A DNA stretch of 64,000 bases. It comes from Halorhabdus sp. BNX81. Its GTDB lineage: Archaea > Halobacteriota > Halobacteria > Halobacteriales > Haloarculaceae. A program made the position numbers and the translations under genes. Numbering within the stretch: position 1 is the stretch's first letter; every line of letters starts with the position of its first letter. The stretch spans positions 558,001-622,000 of the forward strand of contig NZ_CP107254.1 in assembly GCF_029229925.1 (NCBI RefSeq), in the 5' to 3' direction. Shown piece by piece: positions 9,145 to 18,508 of the stretch. The notes beneath the pieces are model-generated. The model saw only the letters and a list, made by a program, of their open reading frames with translations. It was not told where the DNA came from and searched no databases.

Positions 9145-9822
9145 TTAGGCTTCTTCGCCTGGATAAAATTTAACCGTGATGTACTTGCCCGTCGGAACGG
9201 CAAAATTCGCAGAAGCAGTGATTTCATTCCCCGACGTATCATATTCATTTTTTGTCAAACCTGACTGGATTCCGCCAGACCAGTAATTCTGTGTAATTTT
9301 CGTATCTGCATCAATAAACTCTATACCGTACTCGAAATTTTGATTATAAGCCTTCAACTTGTGTGATGATGCGGCTGCAGACCGGGTAACTGAGATTTGG
9401 AGTGGCCAAAATTCCAGTGCTCGTTGCCCATCTGGTTCGGGATACACTCCAATGTATTCGATTGGCGCTTGGAACGTATATGAGTCTGTATCGCCGCTAG
9501 AAACGATCCCTTCCACCTGTTGTCCCTCATTATCTATAATTCTATCTCCGGTTTCAACATCACTTCCGAGCTCAATTGGTGGGAATTCATTGTCCTCGCT
9601 AGAGAGTCCACCTTGATTCACTTGGTATTGCCATTCACCGTATTGCGCACTCACTTCCACTTTCCCACTCACGAAGTCCTCTGCGGTAGATTGTTCGTAG
9701 CCACCTTCCGGAAGAGGATCCGCCGCTCCAGTACCGGTCGCAGCCATTCCACCAGCGATTCCGACCGCACCGATAGCAGCTGATCGGAGGAACTGTCGTC
9801 GACTGGGTTTTTTCTCTCTCAT
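9145..9822 (-). CDS. Tat-exported orphan protein, AT-rich
   Basis: 225 residues from ATG 9822 with a clear twin-arginine signal: REKKPSRRQFLRSAAIG, then a hydrophobic Gly/Ala stretch and an Ala-x-Ala-like end before ADPLPEGG. The mature part is beta-rich with no family I recognise (about 100-150: DRIIDNEGQQVEG, SYTFQAPIEYIGVYPEP). Codon use is visibly more AT-rich than in the flanking sugar genes and an AT tract (9850-9875) forms the promoter side, suggesting horizontal acquisition. Could be a surface-bound or secreted structural or binding protein. Upstream codons to 9927 are open but would bury the Tat signal. Confidence 0.75.
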   Translation of the reverse strand: MREKKPSRRQFLRSAAIGAVGIAGGMAATGTGAADPLPEGGYEQSTAEDFVSGKVEVSAQYGEWQYQVNQGGLSSEDNEFPPIELGSDVETGDRIIDNEGQQVEGIVSSGDTDSYTFQAPIEYIGVYPEPDGQRALEFWPLQISVTRSAAASSHKLKAYNQNFEYGIEFIDADTKITQNYWSGGIQSGLTKNEYDTSGNEITASANFAVPTGKYITVKFYPGEEA

Positions 9823-10028
9823 AATCCATTTTGGATGTCCTGGCCCATTATTATAATATTTTTCTATATGGTTCTGATATTTCGTCTTCGGTGTAACTAA
9901 TAATCTCGTCCATACCTTTCTCCCCAATCAGCAGGAGCCGACTGGGCTGATGACAGGCCACCGGCGTCAGGAGATAACTGTCCCGTGGGTCGTCGCCGGC
10001 CGCAACGACACTGGTCCCCTCGATACCC

Positions 10029-12227
10029 CTATTCTCGGAGTTCGAACCGCGCGGTGTCGACGATATCGTCGGCGGCATGGCCGACCATGAGATCGAATTC
10101 GCCGGGCTCGGCTGCCCACTCTTCGTCGGCGGTCCAGAACGCCAAGTCGCTCTCGTCGACTTCGATGGTCACCTCGGCGCTCTCCCCGGGCTCGAGTTCG
10201 ACGGTTTCGAAGCCGACCAGCTCTTTCCGGGGCCGCGACCGGCTGCCGACGCGGTCATGGACGTACCACTGGACGACGTCGCGGCCGGCGACCTCGCCGG
10301 TGTTCTCGACCGTGACGGTCGCTCCAAGCGTCTCGCCGGGCGCGAACTCGTCGGTCGAGACTGTCAGATCGGTGTAGGCAAAGTCGGTGTAGCTCTCGCC
10401 GTGGCCGAAGGCGTACAGCGGCTCGTTGGGCACGTCGAGGTACTTCGAGGCGTAGTCTCTCACGCCCTCTCCCGGCGGCCGGCCCGTCGGCAGGCGGTCG
10501 TGGGCGACCGGGATCTGGCCCTCGTTGTAGGGGAAGCTCATCGGCAGATGGCCGCCCGGGACGGCCTCGCCGAACAGCGTCTCGGCGACGGCCGGGCCGC
10601 CCTCGACGCCGGGATGCCAGACGTCGAGGATCGCCGGCACCGACTCGGCCAGCCACTCGATCGCGAGCGGCCGGCCGTTCATGAGCACGGCCACGACAGG
10701 CGTGTCGGTCTCTCCGAGTGCTTCGAGCAGCCGCCGCTGGTCGCCGGGCAGGTCGATCTGACTCCGGCTCGCGGCTTCGCCCGTGATGTCGGCCGGCTCG
10801 CCCACCACGGCGACGGCCACGTCGGCGTCGGCCGCCGCGTCGACCGCCGTCTCGATCGATTCGTCCGTCACCTCGCCGGGAAGGCTGTACCCGGGCGCGT
10901 ACGGGACCTCGCGGTCGAGGAACGATTCGAGACCGTCCCGGATCGTGATGACGTCTTCAGGTCGCCCCTCGAAACTCCAGGCTCCGAGGGCGTCCTCGGC
11001 GCTGTCGGCCAGCGCACCGATCACGGCGACGTCGTCGGCCGGATCGAGCGGGAGCCGGTCGTCCTCGTTTTCCAGCAGGACGAAGGACTGCCGGGCGGCC
11101 TCGCGGGCTGTCTCACGGTGCTCGTCAGCGAGCATCGCCTCCTCGCGACGCTGTTCGTCGAAGTACCGGTAGGGGTCCTCGAAGAGACCAAGCAGGCCCT
11201 TGACGGTCAAAACGCGCCGGACGGCGTCGTCGAGTCGAGCTTCGCTTACGTCCCCGTCGCGGACAAGGTCGGCGAGTTCGTCGACGACGACCTCGCTCGC
11301 CATGTCGATGTCGGAGCCGGCCTGGATCGCCTTGCGCGCGGCCTCTCGGCGGTCACCCGCGGTCCCGTGCTGGATCTGCTCGCGGAAGGACGCCCAGTCC
11401 GAGACCACCAGCCCCGGGAAGTCCCACTCGCCCTTGAGGATCCCGTCGACGAGCGATTCGCTGCCGCTCGCCGGGATCCGCTCGTGGACGTTGAAGGCGT
11501 TCATCATCGACCCGACGCCTTCCTCGACGCTGGCCGCGAACGGCGGCAGGTGGCGCTCGCGCAGGGCCGTCTCGGAGACGTTGACGGTGTTGTACTCCCG
11601 ACCGCCCTCGACAGCGCCGTAGCCGGCGAAGTGTTTCGCACACGCCAGAACGGTGTCCGGCGCGCTCAGGTCCTCACCCTGGAATCCGCGGACGCGTGCC
11701 CTGGCGAAGGCACTCCCGAGTACCGGGCTCTCGCCGGCCCCTTCCATGACCCGGCCCCACCGTGGGTCACGCGAGACGTCGACCATCGGCGCGAACGTCC
11801 AGTTGTGTCCGTCGGCGCTCGCTTCCGTGGCGGCGATCCGTTCGGCTCGCTCCGCGAGGTCTGGGTTCCAGGAAGCGGCCTGTCCCAGCGGGGTCGGGAA
11901 GACGGTCCGGTACCCGTGGATGACGTCGTAGCCGATCAGGAGGGGGATCCCGAGGCGACTCTCCTCGACGGCGCGTTTCTGCAGCCGGCGTTTCGTCTCG
12001 AGGTCGGTGACGTTCAGCAACGACCCGACCTCGCCGTCGGCGATTGCGCCTTCGAGTTCGTCGCCCTCGTCTTCGGTCCCCGTGATGAAGTGTACGGAGC
12101 GCTGGTTGAGCTGGCCGACTTTCTCCTCGACGGTCATCGCTTCGAGTAGCGACTCGACGTGTTCGTCGATCTCCGCCCGGCGGTCGTCGTCGACGTACTG
12201 ACCGAGCCGTTCGTCCGAGAGTTGCAT
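10029..12227 (-). CDS. GH3 beta-glucosidase
   Basis: Hydrolyses terminal beta-glucosyl residues, probably cello-oligosaccharides given the phosphorylase genes next door. Domain order: GH3 N-terminal barrel with WTFAPMVDVSRDPRWGR and KHFAGYG motifs, the nucleophile Asp in GLVVSDW (about residue 277), the GH3 C-terminal alpha/beta domain, and a fibronectin-III-like C-terminal domain (about 640-732). Length (732) fits BglX-type enzymes. There is no signal peptide, so it acts inside the cell. The ATG at 12227 (MQLSDERL) is preferred because a TATA-like AGATTAAATG lies about 28 bases upstream; an ATG at 12239 adds four residues. Confidence 0.93.
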   Translation of the reverse strand: MQLSDERLGQYVDDDRRAEIDEHVESLLEAMTVEEKVGQLNQRSVHFITGTEDEGDELEGAIADGEVGSLLNVTDLETKRRLQKRAVEESRLGIPLLIGYDVIHGYRTVFPTPLGQAASWNPDLAERAERIAATEASADGHNWTFAPMVDVSRDPRWGRVMEGAGESPVLGSAFARARVRGFQGEDLSAPDTVLACAKHFAGYGAVEGGREYNTVNVSETALRERHLPPFAASVEEGVGSMMNAFNVHERIPASGSESLVDGILKGEWDFPGLVVSDWASFREQIQHGTAGDRREAARKAIQAGSDIDMASEVVVDELADLVRDGDVSEARLDDAVRRVLTVKGLLGLFEDPYRYFDEQRREEAMLADEHRETAREAARQSFVLLENEDDRLPLDPADDVAVIGALADSAEDALGAWSFEGRPEDVITIRDGLESFLDREVPYAPGYSLPGEVTDESIETAVDAAADADVAVAVVGEPADITGEAASRSQIDLPGDQRRLLEALGETDTPVVAVLMNGRPLAIEWLAESVPAILDVWHPGVEGGPAVAETLFGEAVPGGHLPMSFPYNEGQIPVAHDRLPTGRPPGEGVRDYASKYLDVPNEPLYAFGHGESYTDFAYTDLTVSTDEFAPGETLGATVTVENTGEVAGRDVVQWYVHDRVGSRSRPRKELVGFETVELEPGESAEVTIEVDESDLAFWTADEEWAAEPGEFDLMVGHAADDIVDTARFELRE

Positions 12228-12469
12228 GCTACTGATCACTATCTCCCGTGCCCATTTAATCTTTGCAGAATAATTTCATCCCAAAAGCAGCCACGATGCT
12301 TGAAGCCGGCCCGGTCAGCCGCTGAACCCCTTGGTCATCCGAAAAATATACGTTCATCAATACATCATATATCCGTTAAGTTGGGGGCGACACATCTGTC
12401 ATCAAATACCTGCTGTCCCGGGGAAACGCGTTAGAAAGTTATTCAAGTCCCGTTTCCGTCATTCGATGT
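12228..12469. promoter_or_regulatory. divergent promoter region, GH3 / GH94 genes
   Basis: This 242-base region separates the divergent beta-glucosidase and phosphorylase operons. The leftward promoter has AGATTAAATG at about 12254-12263. The rightward one has AAAGTTATT at about 12436-12444. Both are 26-30 bases from their start codons, so both transcripts are probably leaderless. The centre (12335-12385) is AT-rich (AAATATACG, ATCATATAT) and could hold a shared operator. No palindrome is convincing enough to name. Confidence 0.5.
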
Positions 12470-15220
12470 ATGGCGAAGCGACACTTACACGATATCGATA
12501 CGAACGTCGACTCCTGGGAGTTCGTCGACGACGCGGGGACGTTTCGACTGGACGACCCCCAGCGGTCGAGTTACCTGTATTTCCCGCTGGTCAACGAGGC
12601 GGGCATCATGTCGGCGATCACGCCGAAGCTCCACGGCGACGTCAACGCGAGCCAACACGAGTTCCTGACGCCGCCGACCGCCGTCGAGGACCTCCACAAC
12701 AAGCGCTCCGCCCGGAACTTCTGGGTGTACGAACACGGCGCGGGGCCGTGGTCGGCCGCCGGCAACAGCGCCACACAGATTCCCGAAGAACGCCCCGGTG
12801 GCGCGGAGTCCGTCTCGATGGAGGGCGGCCTGCTGTATCACGAGATTACCCGCGAGAACGACGAACGCGGATTGCGCGCCGAGATCACTAACTTCGCGCC
12901 GGTCCGCGACGACATGGTCGAACTCATGCGCGTGGCCGTCACGAACACCGGCGATGACGCGAAGACGATCACGCCGACGGCTGCCGTCCCCATCTACGGT
13001 CGCTCTGCGGACAACATCCGGGACCACCGCCACGTCACGTCGCTGCTTCAGGAGACCTGGACCGAGGAGTACGGCGTCCTCGTGCGTCCGACCCTCTCCT
13101 TCGACGAGCGGGGCCACACGCGAAACGAGACGACCTACGGCGTCCTCGGCACGGAAGCCGACGGGACGGCCCCCGAGAGCTTCTACCCCGTCGTCGAGGA
13201 CTTCATCGGCGAGGGTGGTAACCTCGAGTGGCCGGAAGCCGTCGTCGAGGACCTCGAGGGCGTCCCGGCCGGCACCGAGGTCGACGGCTACGAGAGTCTC
13301 GGCGGCCTCCGCTTCGAGACGACGGAACTCGAACCCGGTGAAACCGCCGAGTACGTCGTCATGCAGACTATCTGGGCGGACGACCCCGACCCTGCAACCC
13401 TGGTCGAGCGCTATGGCTCCAGCGAGGCCGTCGCCGCGGAACTCGCCGCCTGTCAGGATCACTGGCGCGAGAAATCCAGCGCCGTCGAGTTCGACACCGG
13501 CGACGACACCTTCGATCAGTGGATGCGGTGGGTCACGCTCCAGCCCGTCTTCCGTCGCCTCTTCGGCAACTCCTTCCTGCCGTATCACGACTACGGCCGC
13601 GGCGGCCGTGGCTGGCGTGACCTCTGGCAGGACATCCTCTCGCTGTTGCTGACTGAACCCGACAACGTCACCGACCTGCTGTACAGTAACTTCGCGGGCG
13701 TGCGCTTCGACGGGTCGAACGCGACCATCATCGGCGACGAACCGGGCGAGTTCACGGCCGACCGGAACAACATCCCCCGCGTCTGGATGGACCACGGTGC
13801 CTGGCCGTGGCTGACGACCCGCTTCTACCTGGATCTCAGCGGCGACCTACAGTTCCTGTTGCGCGATCAGCAATACTACAAGGACCTCCACGTCGATCGG
13901 GCCAGCGAGCAGGACGAGCAGTGGTCGCCCGAAGACGGAACGGAACTCTACACCGACGACGGCGATGTCTACGAGGGCACCGTTCTGGAGCACCTCCTCG
14001 TCCAGCACCTCACGCAGTTCTTCAACGTCGGCGAGCACAACGTGATGCGCCTAGAGGACGCCGACTGGAACGACGCCATGGACATGGCCCCCGAACGCGG
14101 CGAGAGCGTCGCGTTCACCGCGCTGTACGCCTGGAACCTGCGCGACATGAGCGACGTCCTCGAAACACTGGAGGCCGAACTCGGCGTCGAGGAGATCGAG
14201 ATCGCCCGGGAGATGCAGACGCTGCTCGATACGCTCTCCGAGCCAGTCGATTACGACGACCCCGAGGCAAAGCAGGCGCGACTCGACGCGTACCTCGACA
14301 CCTGGGAGCGGACGGTCTCCGGCGAGAAAACCACCGTCGCGATCGACGACCTGGCGGCCGACCTGGAAGACAAGGCCGAGTGGCTCTACGAGCAGCTGCG
14401 CGACCAGGAGTTCATCGCGAACGAAGACGGCTACCAGTGGTTCAACGGCTACTACGACGACAGCGGCCGGCGTGTCGAGGGCGATCACGACAACGGCGTC
14501 CGGATGACCCTGACCGGCCAGGTCTTCACCCTGATGGGCGGGGTTGCGACCGACGACCAGGCCGACGCCATCGTCGAGGCCGCCGACGAGTACCTCTACG
14601 AGCCGAAGATGCGGGGCTACCGGCTGAACACCGACTTCGACGAACTCAAGACCGACCTCGGGCGTGGCTTCGGCTTCGCGTTCGGGCACAAGGAGAACGG
14701 CGCGATGTTCAGCCACATGGCCGTCATGTACGCAAATGCCCTGTACCGCCGCGGGAAGGTCGAGGCCGGCCACAGGGTCCTCTCGGGCATCTACGAGCAG
14801 AGCACGGACTTCGAAGTCAGCCGGATCTACCCTGGCATCCCGGAGTACTTCAGCGAGCGCGGCCGCGGGATGTACACCTTCCTGACTGGCTCGGGGAGCT
14901 GGCTGCTGTTGACGACCGTCACCGAGGTCTTCGGCGTGAAGGGCCGACTCGGCGACCTGCGCCTCGAACCCAAACTCCTGGCCGAGCAGTTCGAGGACGG
15001 CGAGGCGACGGTGACCTGCCAGTTCGCTGACCGCCGACTCGACGTGACCTACCACAACCCTGACGCCGCCGACGTCGACGACTACGAGATCACCGAGGTC
15101 ACGCTGAACGGGGATCGCGTCGAGTTCGAACGCACCGACGACGGCGTCGTGATCGACCGCGACGCCCTGACTGCCCTGGACAGCGAGGCCGTCCACGACG
15201 TCGACGTCACGCTCGAATAG
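12470..15220 (+). CDS. GH94-family phosphorylase (cellobiose phosphorylase-like)
   Basis: 916 residues. Family members cleave a beta-glucosidic bond with phosphate, giving alpha-glucose-1-phosphate and a shortened sugar and so saving ATP. The N-terminal beta-sandwich is followed by the alpha/alpha barrel with NSFLPYHDYGRGGRGWRDLWQD (about 366-387), the catalytic Asp in DADWNDAMDM (Asp535), and the late barrel motifs SRIYPGIPEYFSERGRGMY and FLTGSGSWLL. No signal peptide. It is first in a two-gene operon (33 bases to the next gene) and divergent from GH3, consistent with cytoplasmic breakdown of imported cello-oligosaccharides. Exact acceptor (cellobiose, cellodextrin or other) is not determined. 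Confidence 0.85.
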   Translation: MAKRHLHDIDTNVDSWEFVDDAGTFRLDDPQRSSYLYFPLVNEAGIMSAITPKLHGDVNASQHEFLTPPTAVEDLHNKRSARNFWVYEHGAGPWSAAGNSATQIPEERPGGAESVSMEGGLLYHEITRENDERGLRAEITNFAPVRDDMVELMRVAVTNTGDDAKTITPTAAVPIYGRSADNIRDHRHVTSLLQETWTEEYGVLVRPTLSFDERGHTRNETTYGVLGTEADGTAPESFYPVVEDFIGEGGNLEWPEAVVEDLEGVPAGTEVDGYESLGGLRFETTELEPGETAEYVVMQTIWADDPDPATLVERYGSSEAVAAELAACQDHWREKSSAVEFDTGDDTFDQWMRWVTLQPVFRRLFGNSFLPYHDYGRGGRGWRDLWQDILSLLLTEPDNVTDLLYSNFAGVRFDGSNATIIGDEPGEFTADRNNIPRVWMDHGAWPWLTTRFYLDLSGDLQFLLRDQQYYKDLHVDRASEQDEQWSPEDGTELYTDDGDVYEGTVLEHLLVQHLTQFFNVGEHNVMRLEDADWNDAMDMAPERGESVAFTALYAWNLRDMSDVLETLEAELGVEEIEIAREMQTLLDTLSEPVDYDDPEAKQARLDAYLDTWERTVSGEKTTVAIDDLAADLEDKAEWLYEQLRDQEFIANEDGYQWFNGYYDDSGRRVEGDHDNGVRMTLTGQVFTLMGGVATDDQADAIVEAADEYLYEPKMRGYRLNTDFDELKTDLGRGFGFAFGHKENGAMFSHMAVMYANALYRRGKVEAGHRVLSGIYEQSTDFEVSRIYPGIPEYFSERGRGMYTFLTGSGSWLLLTTVTEVFGVKGRLGDLRLEPKLLAEQFEDGEATVTCQFADRRLDVTYHNPDAADVDDYEITEVTLNGDRVEFERTDDGVVIDRDALTALDSEAVHDVDVTLE

Positions 15221-15253
15221 GGAGCGACGGTCAGACACCACCTACACACAACC

Positions 15254-18200
15254 ATGGACCGACATTCATTCGACGACCGCGACCGATTCGTCATCACCGA
15301 CTACGCCGACCGCGACCCCTTCGCCAGCTTCCTGCCCGGCATCGCCGGCGAGATGGGCATCCCGCTGTGGGTCCTGTACGTCAACCGCGGGCAGGCCATC
15401 ACCAGCATGGGCGTCGGGGACAAGGACGGCGCGATTACCGAGTTCCTGCCGGCGAACAAGGCCTACCGACAGACCCACGAGGTCGGGTTCCGGACGTTCC
15501 TCGATGTCGACGGGACGTTCTACGAACCCTTCGCACCTGACTCCGATGGCGACCGCCAGATGCACGTCGGCGCGAACGAACTCGAAATCGTCGAGACTCA
15601 CGACGCGTACGGCCTGGAAACGACGGTCCGGTATTTCACCGTGACCGAAGAGCCGTTCGCCGGACTCATCCGGGAGGTCACGATCGAGAACGTCGGCGCG
15701 GAGCCGATCGACCTCTCGGTGCTCGACGGCCTGCCCGTCGTCGTGCCCGCCGGCGTCGAGGACGCCGAACTCAAGAACGTCTCCCGGACTGCCGAAGCCT
15801 GGATGGCCGTCAAGCATCTCGACTCGGGCGTCCCCTTCTATCAGGCCAATCCCACCATGGGCGAGGACGCGACGCTCGAAGCAGTCGAGGGCGGGCACTT
15901 CTACACGGCCGTCAGCGACGGCGAACGCCTCGATCCATTCGTCGATCCGGACGTCGTCTTCGGGCAGGACACCGCGCTGGATCGCCCCGACCCGTTCCTC
16001 GAAGGCGGCCTCGACGCGCTCATAGAGGCCGACCAGATCACGGTCGGGCGGACGCCGTGTGGCTTTTTTGGCACCGAGGGGACACTCGAACCGGGCGAAA
16101 CGCTCTCGCTCTCGGCACTCGTCGGCCACGCCGCCGACCACGATGGCGCACTCGACCACGCCGCGCGTCTCGACGCCGACTTCGTCGCCGAGCAGCGCGA
16201 GCGCGCGAACGAACTCGCTCGCGACCTGACGGATCACGTCGCCGTCGAGACCGCCGACGACACGTTCGACGCCTACACCCGCCAGACGTTCTTCGACAAC
16301 GTCCTCCGTGGCGGGTGGCCGGTTCTGCTCGGCGAGGACGACGATATCGTCCAGCACGTCTACTCGCGCAAACACGGCGACCTCGAACGCGACTACAACG
16401 ACTTCTACGTCGCCCCCGAGTTCTACTCCCAGGGCAACGGCAACTTCCGGGACGTCCTCCAGAACCGCCGGGAGGACGTCTGGCTGGAACCCGGCGTCGA
16501 GGACTTCAACGTCGTCTCCTACATGAACCTCCTCCAGGCCGACGGCTACAACCCGCTGGTGCTGGAGGGCAATCGCTTCTTTGTCGAACCCGACGATCGC
16601 GAGGCGATCCTCGAGCTGGTCGAGGGTCCGGACGCCGTCAAAGAGACGCTCGAAGACGCGTTCACCCCTGGTGGACTTCTCACCGCCGCGATCGTCGAGG
16701 ACGGCGGGCTGACGGTCGAGCCCGACGAGTTCCTCTCGGTCGCCCTCGAGCAGGCGACCCGGCACTTCGAAACCGCCTTCGGCGACGGCTACTGGGTCGA
16801 CCACTGGACGTACAACCTCGATTCGATCGAGAAGTACCTCGACATCTACCCCGACCGCAAAGCCGACCTGTTCTTCGGCCGCGAGGAGTACACCTTCCAG
16901 GACACCCACGTCAAGGTCCGCCCACGGACGCTGAAGTACGTCGAGATCGACGGCGCGGTCCGGCAGGCCAACCCGCTCGAATTCGACGACGAGAAGCGCG
17001 AACTCATCGAATCCCGTGACGCCCGGCCGTTCGCGGTCCGGACGGCGGACGGGCACGGCGAGGTCTTCGAGACGACTCTCCTCGGAAAACTGACCACCCT
17101 CGGGCTGGTGAAGTTCGCGACGATGGACCCGCAAGGCATGGGCATCGAGATGGAAGCCGGCAACCCCGGCTGGGACGACGCGATGGCCGGGCTGCCGTCG
17201 ATCTTCGGCTCGTCGATGCCCGAGACGTACGAACTCTCACGGCTGCTCGCGATGGTCCGGGACGCCATCGACGACGCTCCCGAAGACGTCGACAGTCTTA
17301 CACTCCCTGTCGAGATCTACGACCTGCTGGAGGCGGTCCGTGAAGCCCTTTCGTGGTACCGCGAGACCGACCGCGCCGAGCGCGATCACGCCTACTGGGA
17401 CCGCGTCGCGACTGCCCGCGAACAGTACCGTGACCGCGTCCACTGGGGCTTCGACGGCGAGACCGTCGACGTCACGCTGTCCGAACTCGACGACGCACTC
17501 GCGGCCTTCGAGGCGAAGGTCGAGCAGGGCATCGCTCGTGCCAAGGACCGCAACGACGGCGAGGTCCCGACGTACTTCCGCTTCCACGTCGAGGAATACA
17601 GCGAACGCGAGGTCGGTGACGTTCCGGAAGACCTCGACCACGCCGGTCCGTTCGTCGAGGTCGAATCCTTCGAACCCGAGGCTCTCCCGCTGTTCCTCGA
17701 AGGCCCGGTTCGCGCGCTCAAGAGCGGTGCCGAGGCCGACAACGCCGCGGCCATCTACGAGCAGGTCCGGGACAGTGGGCTCTACGACGACAAACTCGGC
17801 ATGTACAAGGTCAACGCCGACCTCTCGGGCCAACCGTTCGACATCGGCCGCGCCCGCACGTTCACGCCGGGGTGGCTCGAGAACGAGTCCATCTGGCTCC
17901 ACATGGAGTACAAGTACCTCAAGGCCCTGCTCCGGGCCGGCCTCTACGAGGAGTTCTTCGCGGACTTCCGTGCGGCGGCGATTCCCTTCCAGGATCCCGA
18001 GCAGTACGGCCGCAGCCCGCTGGAGAACTCGTCGTTTCTCGTCTCCAGCGATCACCCCGACGAGTCGCTGCACGGCCGCGGGTTCGTCGCCCGGCTGACC
18101 GGCTCGACCGTGGAGTTCCTCAGCATGCTCCATCACATGCTGTTCGGCGAGCAGCCCTTCGCGCTCGAGGACGGCGAACTCACGCTGACGCTCGATCCGA

Positions 18201-18487
18201 AACTCCCTGCCTGGCTGTTCGACGACGGCCGGCTCACGGGCACGTTCCTGGGTGAGACCACCGTCGAGTACCGCAACCCTGCGAACGAAAACACGTTCGG
18301 CGACGGCGTCTCTCCGGCGAGCGTGACCGTCGAATTTGCCGACGGCAAGGGACACAGTCCCTCGGACAGCTGGACGGCGTCCGGCGACGGCGAGACAGTC
18401 GAGGTCGACGGTGCGACGATCGGCGAACCGTACAGCCGACGGATTCGTAACGGCGAGGCCGAGCAAATCATCGTCGAACTGCGCTGA
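15254..18487 (+). CDS. large GH94-related (clan GH-Q) phosphorylase-like protein
   Basis: 1077 residues, longer than ordinary cellobiose phosphorylases (~800). The N-terminal beta domain begins near GEMGIPLWVLYVNRGQAI. The barrel contains MEAGNPGWDDAMAGLPSIFG, where Asp641/642 occupies the position of the GH94 catalytic acid, and later ARTFTPGWLENESIWLHMEYKY and SSFLVSSDHPDESLHGRGFVA. It seems related to long 'cellobiose phosphorylase' annotations and could belong to a GH94-like sister family such as GH149 or GH161, which act on beta-1,3-glucans; I cannot separate these by eye. No export signal. Operon partner of the preceding phosphorylase. Confidence 0.75.
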   Translation: MDRHSFDDRDRFVITDYADRDPFASFLPGIAGEMGIPLWVLYVNRGQAITSMGVGDKDGAITEFLPANKAYRQTHEVGFRTFLDVDGTFYEPFAPDSDGDRQMHVGANELEIVETHDAYGLETTVRYFTVTEEPFAGLIREVTIENVGAEPIDLSVLDGLPVVVPAGVEDAELKNVSRTAEAWMAVKHLDSGVPFYQANPTMGEDATLEAVEGGHFYTAVSDGERLDPFVDPDVVFGQDTALDRPDPFLEGGLDALIEADQITVGRTPCGFFGTEGTLEPGETLSLSALVGHAADHDGALDHAARLDADFVAEQRERANELARDLTDHVAVETADDTFDAYTRQTFFDNVLRGGWPVLLGEDDDIVQHVYSRKHGDLERDYNDFYVAPEFYSQGNGNFRDVLQNRREDVWLEPGVEDFNVVSYMNLLQADGYNPLVLEGNRFFVEPDDREAILELVEGPDAVKETLEDAFTPGGLLTAAIVEDGGLTVEPDEFLSVALEQATRHFETAFGDGYWVDHWTYNLDSIEKYLDIYPDRKADLFFGREEYTFQDTHVKVRPRTLKYVEIDGAVRQANPLEFDDEKRELIESRDARPFAVRTADGHGEVFETTLLGKLTTLGLVKFATMDPQGMGIEMEAGNPGWDDAMAGLPSIFGSSMPETYELSRLLAMVRDAIDDAPEDVDSLTLPVEIYDLLEAVREALSWYRETDRAERDHAYWDRVATAREQYRDRVHWGFDGETVDVTLSELDDALAAFEAKVEQGIARAKDRNDGEVPTYFRFHVEEYSEREVGDVPEDLDHAGPFVEVESFEPEALPLFLEGPVRALKSGAEADNAAAIYEQVRDSGLYDDKLGMYKVNADLSGQPFDIGRARTFTPGWLENESIWLHMEYKYLKALLRAGLYEEFFADFRAAAIPFQDPEQYGRSPLENSSFLVSSDHPDESLHGRGFVARLTGSTVEFLSMLHHMLFGEQPFALEDGELTLTLDPKLPAWLFDDGRLTGTFLGETTVEYRNPANENTFGDGVSPASVTVEFADGKGHSPSDSWTASGDGETVEVDGATIGEPYSRRIRNGEAEQIIVELR

Positions 18488-18508
18488 GACCGACTGGCTG
18501 GCCCCGAC

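Noticed and set aside
10077-12149. 690-codon plus-strand frame opposite the GH3 gene
   Set aside because: Typical antisense shadow in GC-rich DNA (V/R/D-rich, no domains); GH3 is unambiguous on the minus strand.
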